From Bradyrhizobium erythrophlei (GTDB lineage Bacteria > Pseudomonadota > Alphaproteobacteria > Rhizobiales > Xanthobacteraceae): a stretch of DNA of 64,000 nt. Every line of letters starts with the position of its first letter. Position 1 is the stretch's first letter. The position numbers were made by a program, and so were the translations under genes. Below, piece by piece: positions 16,219-24,409 of this stretch. The DNA lies in NCBI GenBank assembly GCA_900129675.1, contig FSRD01000001.1, forward strand, positions 2,717,501 to 2,781,500, written 5' to 3'. Below the pieces are notes generated by a model that saw nothing but the letters and a program-made list of their open reading frames with translations, was not told the DNA's origin and made no database searches.

Positions 16219-18090
16219 ATGAGCGCCAAGCCCAACATGTCCGCCCCGGACGAAGGCCATCCGCTGCGCGCTATATCTTTTGGCAATCCCGCGGTGTCCG
16301 TCGAGCGCCGCGACGACGGCGCCATTTATCTCAGGCCGAAGGCGCGGCTTGGCGACTATCCGGTGCGCCTGACCGATCGGTTGCATCATTGGGCCGGAAT
16401 TGAGCCCAACCGAATCTTCATGGCCGAGCGCGACGCCACGCGCGGCTGGCGGCAGATCACCTACGCGCAATTGCTGACATCGACCCGGCGCATTGCCTCG
16501 GCGCTGCTGGCGCGCGGACTTTCGGCGGAAAAGCCGATCGTCATTCTCTCCGGTAATTCGGTCGACCACGCGCTGCTCGCGTTCGGCGCGCTCTATGCCG
16601 GCATTCCGTTCTGTCCGGTATCGCCGGCCTATTCGCTGGTGTCGCGGGATTACGGCAAGCTCAGCTATCTGATGAAGCTGCTGACGCCGGGCCTGGTCTT
16701 CGCCGACGATGCCGGCAAATTTGCCGACGCGCTTGCCGCCAACGTTTCGCTGGGGACGGAGATCGCGGCTTCGCGCGGCGCGGTGCCCGGCCGCCAGGTG
16801 ACGCTGCTTTCGGATCTGCTGGCGACACCGGAGCACCCGCGGCTTGATGCTACGCACGACGTCATCGGCCCCGATACGATCGCAAAATTCCTGCTGACGT
16901 CGGGCTCGACCGGCAATCCGAAGGCCGTGATCAACACCCAGCGGATGATCTGCGCCAATCAGGTGATGCTGCGCGAGACGCTGGCATTCCTGAAGGACGA
17001 GCCGCCGGTCATCGTCGACTGGCTGCCGTGGAATCATACGTTCGGCGGCAATCACAATATCGGGCTGACGCTGTTCAACGGCGGCTCGATGTATCTCGAC
17101 GAGGGCAAGCCGGTGCCCGGCGGCATCGAGGAGACCGTGAAAAATCTGCGCGAGATTTCGCCGACGGTTTATTTCAACGTGCCCAAGGGCTATGAATCGC
17201 TGCTGCCCTATTTGCGCGACGACAAGGCGTTGCGCGCAAAGTTTTTCGGGCGGCTGCACGCGATGTTCTTCTCGGGTGCGGCGCTGTCGCCGTTCATCTG
17301 GAACAGCCTCGATGAACTCGCGGTGCAGGAAACCGGATTCCGCGTACCGATGCTGACCGGCCTCGGCGCTACCGAAACCTCGCCGTTCTTCATGTCGGTG
17401 ACGCCGGCGACCAGCCGCTCCGGCCATGTCGGCCTTCCCGTGCTGGGCAATGACGCAAAACTGCTGCCGAACAACGGCAAGCTCGAAGTTCGCGCCAAGG
17501 GTCCGAACGTCACGCCGGGCTATTGGCGCCAGCCGGAATTGACGGCAAAAGCCTTTGACGAAGAGGGCTTTTACAAATTCGGTGATGCGCTCAGACCCGC
17601 CGATCCCAGTGATTTCGACAAGGGTTTTGATTTCGACGGCCGGATTGCCGAGGATTTCAAGCTTGCCAGCGGCACCTGGGTCAGTGTCGGTCCGCTGCGT
17701 GCGCGCTTCGTCGGGACCTGTGCGCCGCTGGTGCGTGACGTCGTCATCGCCGGCATCAACCGCGACGAAATATCGGCGCTGGTGGTGCTCGATCTCGACG
17801 GCTGCCGTCTGATCAATCCGGCGCTTCCCCACGATGATCTCGCCGCCGCGGCTTCCGATCCCCTGATACGCGCGGCGTTCCGCGACCGGTTTCAGAAGCT
17901 GCTGGCCAATGCCACGGGTTCGTCGACCCGGATCAGGCGCGCGGTTCTGCTCGACACGCCGCTCTCGATCGATCGTGGCGAAGTCACTGACAAGGGCTCG
18001 ATCAACCAGCGCGCGGTGATCGAACATCGCAGCGGCCTGATCGATCTGCTCTATTCGCCAACGCCGCCGGCGCATGTGATCGCGCTTTAG
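16219..18090 (+). CDS. couB: Feruloyl/p-coumaroyl-CoA synthetase
   Basis: This ATP-dependent acid-CoA ligase activates hydroxycinnamic acids. The 623-residue product has the size and sequence style of Fcs-type synthetases (AISFGNPAVSVERRDDGAIYL at the N-terminus). The AMP-binding P-loop is LLTSGSTGNPKAV (225-237), with YFNVPKGYESLLP and TGLGATETSPF in the middle and the acyl-adenylate hinge near FDGRIAEDFKLASGTWVSVGPLR. The last replaces the usual GRxKD motif, as in other feruloyl-CoA synthetases. It starts one base after the crotonase stop, so translation is coupled. The natural substrate among p-coumarate, ferulate and caffeate cannot be told from sequence. Confidence 0.88.
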   Translation: MSAKPNMSAPDEGHPLRAISFGNPAVSVERRDDGAIYLRPKARLGDYPVRLTDRLHHWAGIEPNRIFMAERDATRGWRQITYAQLLTSTRRIASALLARGLSAEKPIVILSGNSVDHALLAFGALYAGIPFCPVSPAYSLVSRDYGKLSYLMKLLTPGLVFADDAGKFADALAANVSLGTEIAASRGAVPGRQVTLLSDLLATPEHPRLDATHDVIGPDTIAKFLLTSGSTGNPKAVINTQRMICANQVMLRETLAFLKDEPPVIVDWLPWNHTFGGNHNIGLTLFNGGSMYLDEGKPVPGGIEETVKNLREISPTVYFNVPKGYESLLPYLRDDKALRAKFFGRLHAMFFSGAALSPFIWNSLDELAVQETGFRVPMLTGLGATETSPFFMSVTPATSRSGHVGLPVLGNDAKLLPNNGKLEVRAKGPNVTPGYWRQPELTAKAFDEEGFYKFGDALRPADPSDFDKGFDFDGRIAEDFKLASGTWVSVGPLRARFVGTCAPLVRDVVIAGINRDEISALVVLDLDGCRLINPALPHDDLAAAASDPLIRAAFRDRFQKLLANATGSSTRIRRAVLLDTPLSIDRGEVTDKGSINQRAVIEHRSGLIDLLYSPTPPAHVIAL

Positions 18091-18122
18091 CCAACGAACA
18101 TTAATTCGCCAGGGAGAGAACC

Positions 18123-18884
18123 ATGCAGTTGAAGGATCAGGCCGCCATCGTCACCGGCGGCGCATCGGGACTGGGTGCTGCGACCGCGCGCCGGCTGGCA
18201 GCAGGGGGGGCCAGGGTTGCGGTCTGCGACCTCAACGCAAAACTTGCTGAAAGCGTCGCCGCCGAGATCAAGGGTGTCGCGGTGGTCTGTGACGTCTCCG
18301 ACGCCGGCTCGGCGGAAGCCGCCATCGCTGCCGCCGCCAAGGCGCACGGCCCCGCGCGCGTGCTGGTGAATTGCGCCGGCATCGGTGTCGCCAAGCGCGT
18401 GATCGGCAAAGAGGGCCCGATGGCGCTCGCCGATTTCGACCGGGTGATCAAGGTCAATCTGATCGGTTCCTTCAACATGCTGAGGCTGGCAACCGCCGAC
18501 ATGTCGAAACTGGAGCCGCTTGCGACCGGCGAGCGCGGGGTGGTGATTTCGACCGCCTCGGTTGCGGCCTATGACGGCCAGATCGGCCAGTCTGCCTATT
18601 CGGCCTCGAAGGGCGGCATCGTCGCAATGACTTTGCCGATCGCGCGCGAACTGGCGCAGTTCGGCATCCGCGTGCTGACGATTGCACCCGGCCTGTTCCT
18701 GACGCCGCTATTGGCCAATTTGCCGCAGGAGGCGCAGGACTCTCTCGCAGCCTCGATCCCGTTCCCGCGCCGGCTGGGGCAAGCCGATGAATTCGCCTCG
18801 CTGGCGCTGCACATGATCGACAACCCCTACCTGAACGGCGAAGTGGTGCGGCTCGATGCCGCGCTCCGCATGGCGCCGCGCTAA
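18123..18884 (+). CDS. SDR, 3-hydroxyacyl-CoA dehydrogenase type
   Basis: This classical short-chain dehydrogenase has 253 residues. The cofactor motif is TGGASGLGAAT (11-21), with Asp36 of VCDLN favouring NAD. The catalytic residues are Ser146, Tyr159 and Lys163. It closely resembles type II 3-hydroxyacyl-CoA dehydrogenases (HSD17B10-like), including GAARVLVNCAGI-type and PFPRRLGQADEFASLALHMI segments. In this operon it would oxidise the 3-hydroxy-3-arylpropionyl-CoA made by the hydratase to the beta-keto thioester. The start follows GGGAGAG. It is 32 bp after the CoA-synthetase gene and 10 bp before the thioesterase gene. Confidence 0.85.
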   Translation: MQLKDQAAIVTGGASGLGAATARRLAAGGARVAVCDLNAKLAESVAAEIKGVAVVCDVSDAGSAEAAIAAAAKAHGPARVLVNCAGIGVAKRVIGKEGPMALADFDRVIKVNLIGSFNMLRLATADMSKLEPLATGERGVVISTASVAAYDGQIGQSAYSASKGGIVAMTLPIARELAQFGIRVLTIAPGLFLTPLLANLPQEAQDSLAASIPFPRRLGQADEFASLALHMIDNPYLNGEVVRLDAALRMAPR

Positions 18885-18894
18885 GGGATAAACC

Positions 18895-19314
18895 ATGTTC
18901 GTTCATCGGCGCGACGTGCAGATCCAGTGGGGCGATTGCGACCCCGCCAACATCGTTTACTACCCGCGTTATTTCGCGATGTTCGACGATTCGACCTCGA
19001 TCATGTTCGAGGCGGCCGGCTACTCCAAGCAGGACCTCATCCACAAATATGGCCTGGTCGGCATTCCCATGGTGGATACGCGGGCGAAATTCCACATCCC
19101 CTCAACCCATGGTGACTGGATCGGAATCGAAAGCCGGATCGAGAGTTTCAAGCGTTCGAGTTTTGAGGTGACCCACAAGGTGTTCAAGGGCGAGGCGCTG
19201 GCGATCGAGGCGTTCGAGACCCGCGTGCTGGTCGGGCGTCATCCGGACGACCCGGCAAAGCTGAAATCGGCTCCGATGCCGCAGGAGATCATTGAGCGGT
19301 TCATGAAGGGCTGA
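18895..19314 (+). CDS. 4-hydroxybenzoyl-CoA thioesterase family protein
   Basis: This 139-residue hotdog thioesterase has the signature QWGDCDPANIVYYPRYFAMFD (11-31), in which Asp16 corresponds to the catalytic Asp of the Pseudomonas 4-hydroxybenzoyl-CoA thioesterase. It would release 4-hydroxybenzoate (or vanillate) from the aroyl-CoA left after beta-oxidation of a hydroxycinnamate, and PobA at 442-1611 could then use the product. The gene ends in a duplicated segment (TGAAGGGCTGACT twice, two bases apart) that includes the stop codon. Ten bases separate it from the SDR gene, so it belongs to the same operon. Confidence 0.85.
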   Translation: MFVHRRDVQIQWGDCDPANIVYYPRYFAMFDDSTSIMFEAAGYSKQDLIHKYGLVGIPMVDTRAKFHIPSTHGDWIGIESRIESFKRSSFEVTHKVFKGEALAIEAFETRVLVGRHPDDPAKLKSAPMPQEIIERFMKG

Positions 19315-19418
19315 CTTGTGAAGGGCTGACTCGGGCCCGCGGATGACCTAAAGAAGGGGCTGAATTGGCCATCGAATTTGGTTTAAACCTTTAAAAAGAT
19401 ACCCAAAGGGAGGAATGA

Positions 19419-20570
19419 ATGAAGAAGGCTCTTCTGTCCGCGGCCGCACTCGTGGCGGTACTGGCGCTGCCGGGCTCGCCGGTGATGGCGCAGACCAATG
19501 AAATCACCATCGGCATTTCGATCTCCACGACCGGACCGGCCGCGGCGCTCGGCATTCCCGAACGCAACGCGCTCGACTTCGTGCCGAAGGAAATCGGCGG
19601 CGTGCCGCTCAAGCTGATCGTGCTGGATGACGGCGGCGATCCGACCGCGGCCACCACCAATGCGCGGCGGTTCGTGACCGAATCCAAGGCCGACATCATC
19701 ATGGGTTCCTGCACCACGCCGCCCTCGATCGCGGTGTCCACGGTGGCGAACGAGGCGGGCATTCCCCATTTCGGCCTGGCGCCGTTCCCGATCAACGAGG
19801 CGCGCGCTAAATGGTCGGTCGATCTGCCGCAGTCGATCCCGATCATGGGCAAGGTGCTGTACGAGCACATGAAGGCGCACGCCATCAAGACCGTCGGCTA
19901 TATCGGCTACTCCGATTCCTACGGCGACCTCTGGGTCAACGACTTCAAGGCCCAGGCCGTGCCGATGGGCATGACCATGGTCGACGAAGAGCGCTTTGCC
20001 CGTCCGGATACCTCGGTCGCGGGTCAGGTGCTGAAACTGGTCGCCGCCAATCCCGACGCGGTCCTGATCGGCGCCTCCGGCACCGCCGCGGCCCTGCCGC
20101 AGACCGCGCTGCGCGAGCGCGGCTACAAGGGCCTGATCTATCAGACCCACGGCGCTGCCAGCATGGACTTCATCCGCATCGCCGGCGCATCGGCGGAAGG
20201 CGTGATCATGTCGGCGGGACCTGTGATGTCGCCGGAAACGCAGGCCGACAGCGCGCTGACCAAGAAGCCGGGGCTGACGCTCAACGCCGCCTATGAAGCC
20301 AAATACGGCCCCAACAGCCGCAGCCAGTTCGCCGGCCATTCCTACGACGCGTTCGAAGTGCTCAAGCGCATCGTTCCGGTGGCGCTGAAGACCGCCAAGC
20401 CCGGCACGCCGGAATTCCACGAAGCGATCCGTCAGGCGCTGATCTCCGAGAAGGAAATCGTCGCCACCCAGGGCGTCTACAACTGGACCGAAAAAGACCG
20501 CTACGGCCTCGATGACCGCTCGCGGATCATTTTGACGGTGAAGGACGGGAAGTACGTTCCGGCGATGTGA
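19419..20570 (+). CDS. couP: ABC transporter aromatic-acid-binding protein (CouP-like)
   Basis: This periplasmic binding protein of the branched-chain-amino-acid type (Peripla_BP_6) has 383 residues and a signal peptide ending PVMAQ (about residue 24). Mature segments are ITIGISISTTGPAAALGIPERNA and VGYIGYSDSYGDLW. Linkage to the CoA synthetase and the adjacent permease/ATPase genes points to binding of lignin-derived aromatic acids, as shown, to my memory, for R. palustris CouP. The ATG follows GGGAGG. A perfect GGTTTAAACC palindrome 30 bp upstream (19380-19389) may mark a separate promoter. The permease genes are convergent on the opposite strand. Confidence 0.85.
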   Translation: MKKALLSAAALVAVLALPGSPVMAQTNEITIGISISTTGPAAALGIPERNALDFVPKEIGGVPLKLIVLDDGGDPTAATTNARRFVTESKADIIMGSCTTPPSIAVSTVANEAGIPHFGLAPFPINEARAKWSVDLPQSIPIMGKVLYEHMKAHAIKTVGYIGYSDSYGDLWVNDFKAQAVPMGMTMVDEERFARPDTSVAGQVLKLVAANPDAVLIGASGTAAALPQTALRERGYKGLIYQTHGAASMDFIRIAGASAEGVIMSAGPVMSPETQADSALTKKPGLTLNAAYEAKYGPNSRSQFAGHSYDAFEVLKRIVPVALKTAKPGTPEFHEAIRQALISEKEIVATQGVYNWTEKDRYGLDDRSRIILTVKDGKYVPAM

Positions 20571-20581
20571 GGTGAGACGTT

Positions 20582-20677
20582 GTAGGGTGGGCAAAGCGAA
20601 GCGTGCCCACCGTTCAACGACTGCAGTATTGATAAGAGCGGTGGGCACGGCGCGAAGAGCGCCTTTGCTCACCCTAC
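20582..20677. repeat. Palindromic intergenic repeat, family R6
   Basis: GTAGGGTGGGCAAAGCGAAG at the left pairs with CTTTGCTCACCCTAC at the right, and GTGCCCACCG pairs with CGGTGGGCAC inside. It lies between two converging genes, where it may act as a bidirectional terminator. Confidence 0.75.
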
Positions 20678-20687
20678 TTTTCGGCCC

Positions 20688-21419
20688 CTAAATCGCGCTC
20701 TCGCCTTCGTGCTGAAAGCCGAGATAGCTCGCGGCGACGCGCGCGTTGCTGGCGATGTCCTTCGCGGACCCATTCAAAATGAATTCGCCGAGCTCCATCA
20801 CATAGGCGCGGTCGGCAATCTGCAGCGCGGCTTGCGCGTTTTGCTCGACCAGCAGCACCGAGACGCCGGCGGCGCGCAACTCGCCGACGATGCGGAAGAT
20901 GTCGGCAACGATGATCGGCGCGAGGCCGAGACTGGGCTCGTCCAGCATCAGCAGTTTTGGCGTACCCATCAGCGCGCGGCCCATCGCCAGCATCTGCTGC
21001 TCGCCGCCGGAGAGTGTCCCGGCCAGCTGCTTGCGCCGCTCCTTCAGGCGCGGAAACAGCGTGTAGACGCGCTCGAAGGATCTTGCCGCGACAGCCTTCG
21101 GAATCCGGAAGGCGCCGAGCTGCAGATTGTCCTCGACATTCATGGTGGCGAACAGTTCGCGATGTTCCGGCACCAGGCTCAGGCCCGCGGCGACGCGATC
21201 CTCGATATCGAGCGGCGCCATATCCGCGCCTGCAAAGACGGCGCTGCCCCTAAGCGGCAAGATGCCCATGATCGCATTCAACAGTGTGGTCTTGCCGGCG
21301 CCGTTGGCGCCGATGATGGTGACGATCTCGTTGTCGGCGACGTCGAGCGACACCGCGCGCACGGCTTCGACCTTGCCGTAGGCGACATGCACGTCGCTGA
21401 CTTGCAACAGCGCGCTCAT
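20688..21419 (-). CDS. ABC transporter ATPase, LivF type (Cou system)
   Basis: The 243-residue cytoplasmic ATPase has Walker A IGANGAGKTTLL, the signature LSGGEQQMLAMGRAL, Walker B LLMLDEPSLGLAP and the H-loop-equivalent VLLVEQNAQAAL typical of LivF (Gln/Asn in place of His). Its start codon overlaps the stop of the permease-ATPase fusion gene upstream by four bases, so they are translationally coupled. It is the second ATPase of the uptake system whose binding protein is encoded at 19419. Confidence 0.92.
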   Translation of the reverse strand: MSALLQVSDVHVAYGKVEAVRAVSLDVADNEIVTIIGANGAGKTTLLNAIMGILPLRGSAVFAGADMAPLDIEDRVAAGLSLVPEHRELFATMNVEDNLQLGAFRIPKAVAARSFERVYTLFPRLKERRKQLAGTLSGGEQQMLAMGRALMGTPKLLMLDEPSLGLAPIIVADIFRIVGELRAAGVSVLLVEQNAQAALQIADRAYVMELGEFILNGSAKDIASNARVAASYLGFQHEGESAI

Positions 21420-23191
21420 GCGGCAGCTCCGAGATAGGCCTTGATCACGTCGGGGTTGGTCTTGATGGCCTCAGGCGTGCCTTCGGCGATCTTGGTGCCG
21501 AAGTCGAGCACCACGATGCGATCGGCGAGATCCATCACAAAGCCCATGTCGTGCTCGACCAGCAGCACCGACATGCCGCCGTCGCGCAACTGCCGCAGCA
21601 GCGCGGCGAGGCGCTGCTTCTCCATGTGGCGCAGGCCCGCGGCCGGCTCGTCGAGCAACAGCAGCATCGGATCGACGCACAGCGCGCGGGCGATCTCGAC
21701 AATGCGCTGCTGGCCGAGCGAGAGAGAGCCCGCCAATTGATCGATCTGGTCGCCGAGGCCGACGCGCTCGATCTGACGCGCGGCCTCCGCCAGCAATTTC
21801 GCCTCGTCGGCGCGGTCGAGCCGCAACATGCTGGAGATGGCGCCGGAATGGCCGCGCAGATGCGCGCCGATCGCGACGTTCTCCAGCACGGTCATGTCGG
21901 GCACCAGCTTGACGTGCTGGAAGGTGCGGGCGATGCCGAGTTTCACGATCTGCTGCGGCGGCGCGTTGTCAGTCTTCTTGCCGAGCACCGAGATCGAGCC
22001 GCTGGTTGCGGTCAATACGCCCGTGATCAGGTTGAAGGTCGTGCTTTTGCCGGCGCCGTTCGGGCCAATCAGGGCGACGATCTCGCGGGCGTGCACGTCG
22101 AAAGACACATCGTTGACGGCGATCACGCCGCCGAATTGCTTGCGCGCTTTTTCGATCTGCAGCAGCACAGAAGGCGAAGCCGGCGCACGCTCGCGCGCGG
22201 GTAAGGTAAGCGATACATCGGGTGTCTTGCGGCCCGGCTTGAACGGCAATCGCGCCATCAGCCAGGGCCAGACCCCGGTCGGCGCCAGTTGCAGCAGGCC
22301 GACCAGCAGGATGCCGAACACGATGGTCTCGAGCTGGCTCTGGCCGCCGAAAATATACGGCAGATAGCTCTGCAGGATCTCCTTCAGGATCACCACGATG
22401 CCGGCGCCAAGCACGCCACCCCAGACATAGCCGGCGCCACCGACGACCGCGATGAAGAGATATTCGATGCCGGACTGGGCGCCGAACGGGGTCGGATTGG
22501 CGGCGCGCTGGAAATGCGCATAGAGCCAGCCGGAAAGTCCAGCCAGCACCGCCGCATAGATGAACACCAGCAGTTTTGCACGCGGCGTCTGCACGCCGAA
22601 CGCTTCGGCGGCGACATGCCCGCGCCGGAGTGCGCGGATCGCACGGCCGGTGCGGGAGTCCAGCAGGTTCATGGTGAGCACCGCAGAGACCAGCACCGCG
22701 ATCCAGATCGCGTAATAGATCGTGCCGGGGTCGATCATTTTGAACGAGCCGATCGAGAGCGGCGGAATCCCGGAGATGCCGTCGTTGCGGCCCAAAAATT
22801 CCAGCTTGCTGAACAGATAGAACAGCCCGATGCCCCAGGCGATGGTCCCGAGCGGCAGATAGTGGCCGGACAGCCGCACCGTGACGAGGCCGAGCAGCAC
22901 GGCGGCGATGCCGCTGACGATGAGCGAGAGCGGCAGCGTCAGCCATGGCGACAGCCCATAGGTCGTGGTCAGCACCGCCGTGGTGTAGGCGCCAAAGCCG
23001 CAAAAGGCCGCCTGGCCGAACGAGGTGAGGCCGCCGACCCCGGTCAGCAGCACCAGGCCCATCGCCACCAGCGCGGCGAGGCCGATATTGTCCAGGAGCA
23101 CGATCCAGAACGGCGGCACGCCCGGGAGGAACGGGATCGCCGCCATGACGAGTGCAAAGACGATGAGGGGAAGCCGCTGCGCCATCGCCAT
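21416..23191 (-). CDS. Fused ABC permease-ATPase (LivM-LivG), Cou system
   Basis: One 591-residue frame joins a LivM-type permease (about residues 1-325, with several helices and the family segment LTGVGGLTSFGQAAFCGFGAYTTA) to a LivG-type ATPase (about 345-591). The ATPase half has Walker A LIGPNGAGKSTTFN, signature LSLGQQRIVEIARAL, Walker B LLLLDEPAAGL and the switch region LLVEHDMGFVMDL. A linker rich in Pro, Ala and Arg lies between them. ATG 23191 overlaps the last base of the LivH stop, and a longer frame upstream is only a shadow of livH. Such fusions occur in aromatic-uptake members of this transporter class. Confidence 0.92.
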   Translation of the reverse strand: MAMAQRLPLIVFALVMAAIPFLPGVPPFWIVLLDNIGLAALVAMGLVLLTGVGGLTSFGQAAFCGFGAYTTAVLTTTYGLSPWLTLPLSLIVSGIAAVLLGLVTVRLSGHYLPLGTIAWGIGLFYLFSKLEFLGRNDGISGIPPLSIGSFKMIDPGTIYYAIWIAVLVSAVLTMNLLDSRTGRAIRALRRGHVAAEAFGVQTPRAKLLVFIYAAVLAGLSGWLYAHFQRAANPTPFGAQSGIEYLFIAVVGGAGYVWGGVLGAGIVVILKEILQSYLPYIFGGQSQLETIVFGILLVGLLQLAPTGVWPWLMARLPFKPGRKTPDVSLTLPARERAPASPSVLLQIEKARKQFGGVIAVNDVSFDVHAREIVALIGPNGAGKSTTFNLITGVLTATSGSISVLGKKTDNAPPQQIVKLGIARTFQHVKLVPDMTVLENVAIGAHLRGHSGAISSMLRLDRADEAKLLAEAARQIERVGLGDQIDQLAGSLSLGQQRIVEIARALCVDPMLLLLDEPAAGLRHMEKQRLAALLRQLRDGGMSVLLVEHDMGFVMDLADRIVVLDFGTKIAEGTPEAIKTNPDVIKAYLGAAA

Positions 23192-24231
23192 CAATCCTTC
23201 TCTTCCTCGACCGCGGGGGCTGCGAGCGAACGCAGCACCAGCACGGGAAGGATCAAAGTGAAGACGATGACTTCCTTGAAGTTGCTGGCGTAGAACGAGG
23301 AGAACGCCTCGACGATGCCGACAACGAGCGCCGCGATCGCGGTGAGGGGATAGCTGACGAGCCCGCCGATGATCGCGGCGATAAAACCCTTCAGGCCGAT
23401 CAGGAAGCCGGTGTCGTAGTAAAGCGTGGTGATCGGCACGATCAGGATGCCCGAGATTGCGCCGATCAGCGATGCCAGCAGGAAGGCGATCTGTCCGGAC
23501 AGCGTGGTCCGGATGCCGACCAGCCGCGCGCCCAAGCGATTGACGGCGGTGGCGCGCAGCGCCTTGCCCATCAGCGTAAAGCCGAAGAACAGCCACAGGC
23601 CGACGATGAAGGCGATGGTCAGGCCATAGACCGCGATGCTCTGGCCGGTGAAGCGCAGCGGACCGATGGTCAGCGCGGCGCTCGACAGTGCCGGTCCGCG
23701 CAGGCCTTCGGCGCCGAAGAACACCAGGCCGAGGCCCTGCAGGGCCAGATGACAGCCGACCGAGGCGATCAGCAGCACCAGCACGGAGGTGTGCGCGATC
23801 GGCTGAAACGCAATGCGATAGAGGAACAGGCCGATCGCCGCGACGATCAACAGCGCCAGCGCGATATTGACCGCGATCGGCGTCGTCGGGCTGGCGAGCG
23901 CGGTGGCCACGGTGAGGATCGCAACCGGGAAGGCGATGTTGAGCGCGACGGAACGCGCGACCCGCCGCAGCCGCAACGATTTGCGGACGACGAACAGGTC
24001 GAGGCCGAAGGCGACCACGCCCATCGCCACCGCCAGCCGCGCCGTGCCCGGCACCTGGCCGGTGGCCAGCATGGCGTAGCTCAGTGCGCCATAGGTGACG
24101 AATTCGCCTTGCGGGATCAGGATGACGCGCGTGACGGCAAACACCAGCACCAGCGCCAGCCCGAGCAACGCATAGACCGCGCCGTTGGTGATGCCATCCT
24201 GCAGCAGGAATAGCATGATCGTGGTATTCAA
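23191..24231 (-). CDS. ABC transporter permease, LivH type (Cou system)
   Basis: This inner-membrane permease has 346 residues with about eight to nine helices, beginning LLQDGITNGAVYALLGLALVLVFAVTRVILIPQGEFVTYGAL, the usual LivH start with the PQGEF segment. The likely initiation codon is TTG at 24231 (GGGAG eight bases upstream); ATG at 24216 is an alternative. It heads a three-gene minus-strand operon, livH, livM-G fusion, livF. It is divergent from the marR gene, and two operator-like sites lie in the 178-bp interval. Confidence 0.9.
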   Translation of the reverse strand: MNTTIMLFLLQDGITNGAVYALLGLALVLVFAVTRVILIPQGEFVTYGALSYAMLATGQVPGTARLAVAMGVVAFGLDLFVVRKSLRLRRVARSVALNIAFPVAILTVATALASPTTPIAVNIALALLIVAAIGLFLYRIAFQPIAHTSVLVLLIASVGCHLALQGLGLVFFGAEGLRGPALSSAALTIGPLRFTGQSIAVYGLTIAFIVGLWLFFGFTLMGKALRATAVNRLGARLVGIRTTLSGQIAFLLASLIGAISGILIVPITTLYYDTGFLIGLKGFIAAIIGGLVSYPLTAIAALVVGIVEAFSSFYASNFKEVIVFTLILPVLVLRSLAAPAVEEEKD

Positions 24232-24323
24232 GACCGGCGCTCCCCCTCACGCGTCGAGCCGGCCGCGACCTTATCCGTCGGCCCGACCCTGTGATATCGG
24301 TAGTTGAAGTCCTGCCGATATTT

Positions 24324-24354
24324 GATATAATTCATAACAATTATCATATATAAC
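24324..24354. promoter_or_regulatory. Two adjacent candidate MarR-type operators, sites C1 and C2
   Basis: C1 (24324-24338, GATATAATTCATAAC) and C2 (24340-24354, ATTATCATATATAAC) both read as GTTAT-N-type inverted repeats on the minus strand: GTTATGAATTATATC and GTTATATATGATAAT. They match sites A and B. They lie between the divergent livH and marR genes, in the only strongly AT-rich stretch there, as expected for an autoregulated repressor. Confidence 0.6.
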
Positions 24355-24409
24355 TTCAAGGCCTGCCGTTGGGGCAGGGCTTTTCTGCCGGGATTGCGAG
24401 CCGCGAGCG

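Noticed and set aside
15979..18075. Minus-strand open frame of 698 codons
   Set aside because: Antisense of the feruloyl-CoA synthetase gene, which has clear motifs. The frame product is low-complexity and Arg-rich.
19380..19389. GGTTTAAACC as a further MarR operator
   Set aside because: It is a perfect 10-bp palindrome but does not match the GTTATA-N3-TATAAT pattern, so it was not counted with the regulon sites.
21416..24250. A 944-codon frame suggesting an even larger permease fusion
   Set aside because: The first 353 codons run antisense-like in another frame of livH, which has its own start, helices and overlap junction. The real fusion starts at 23191.
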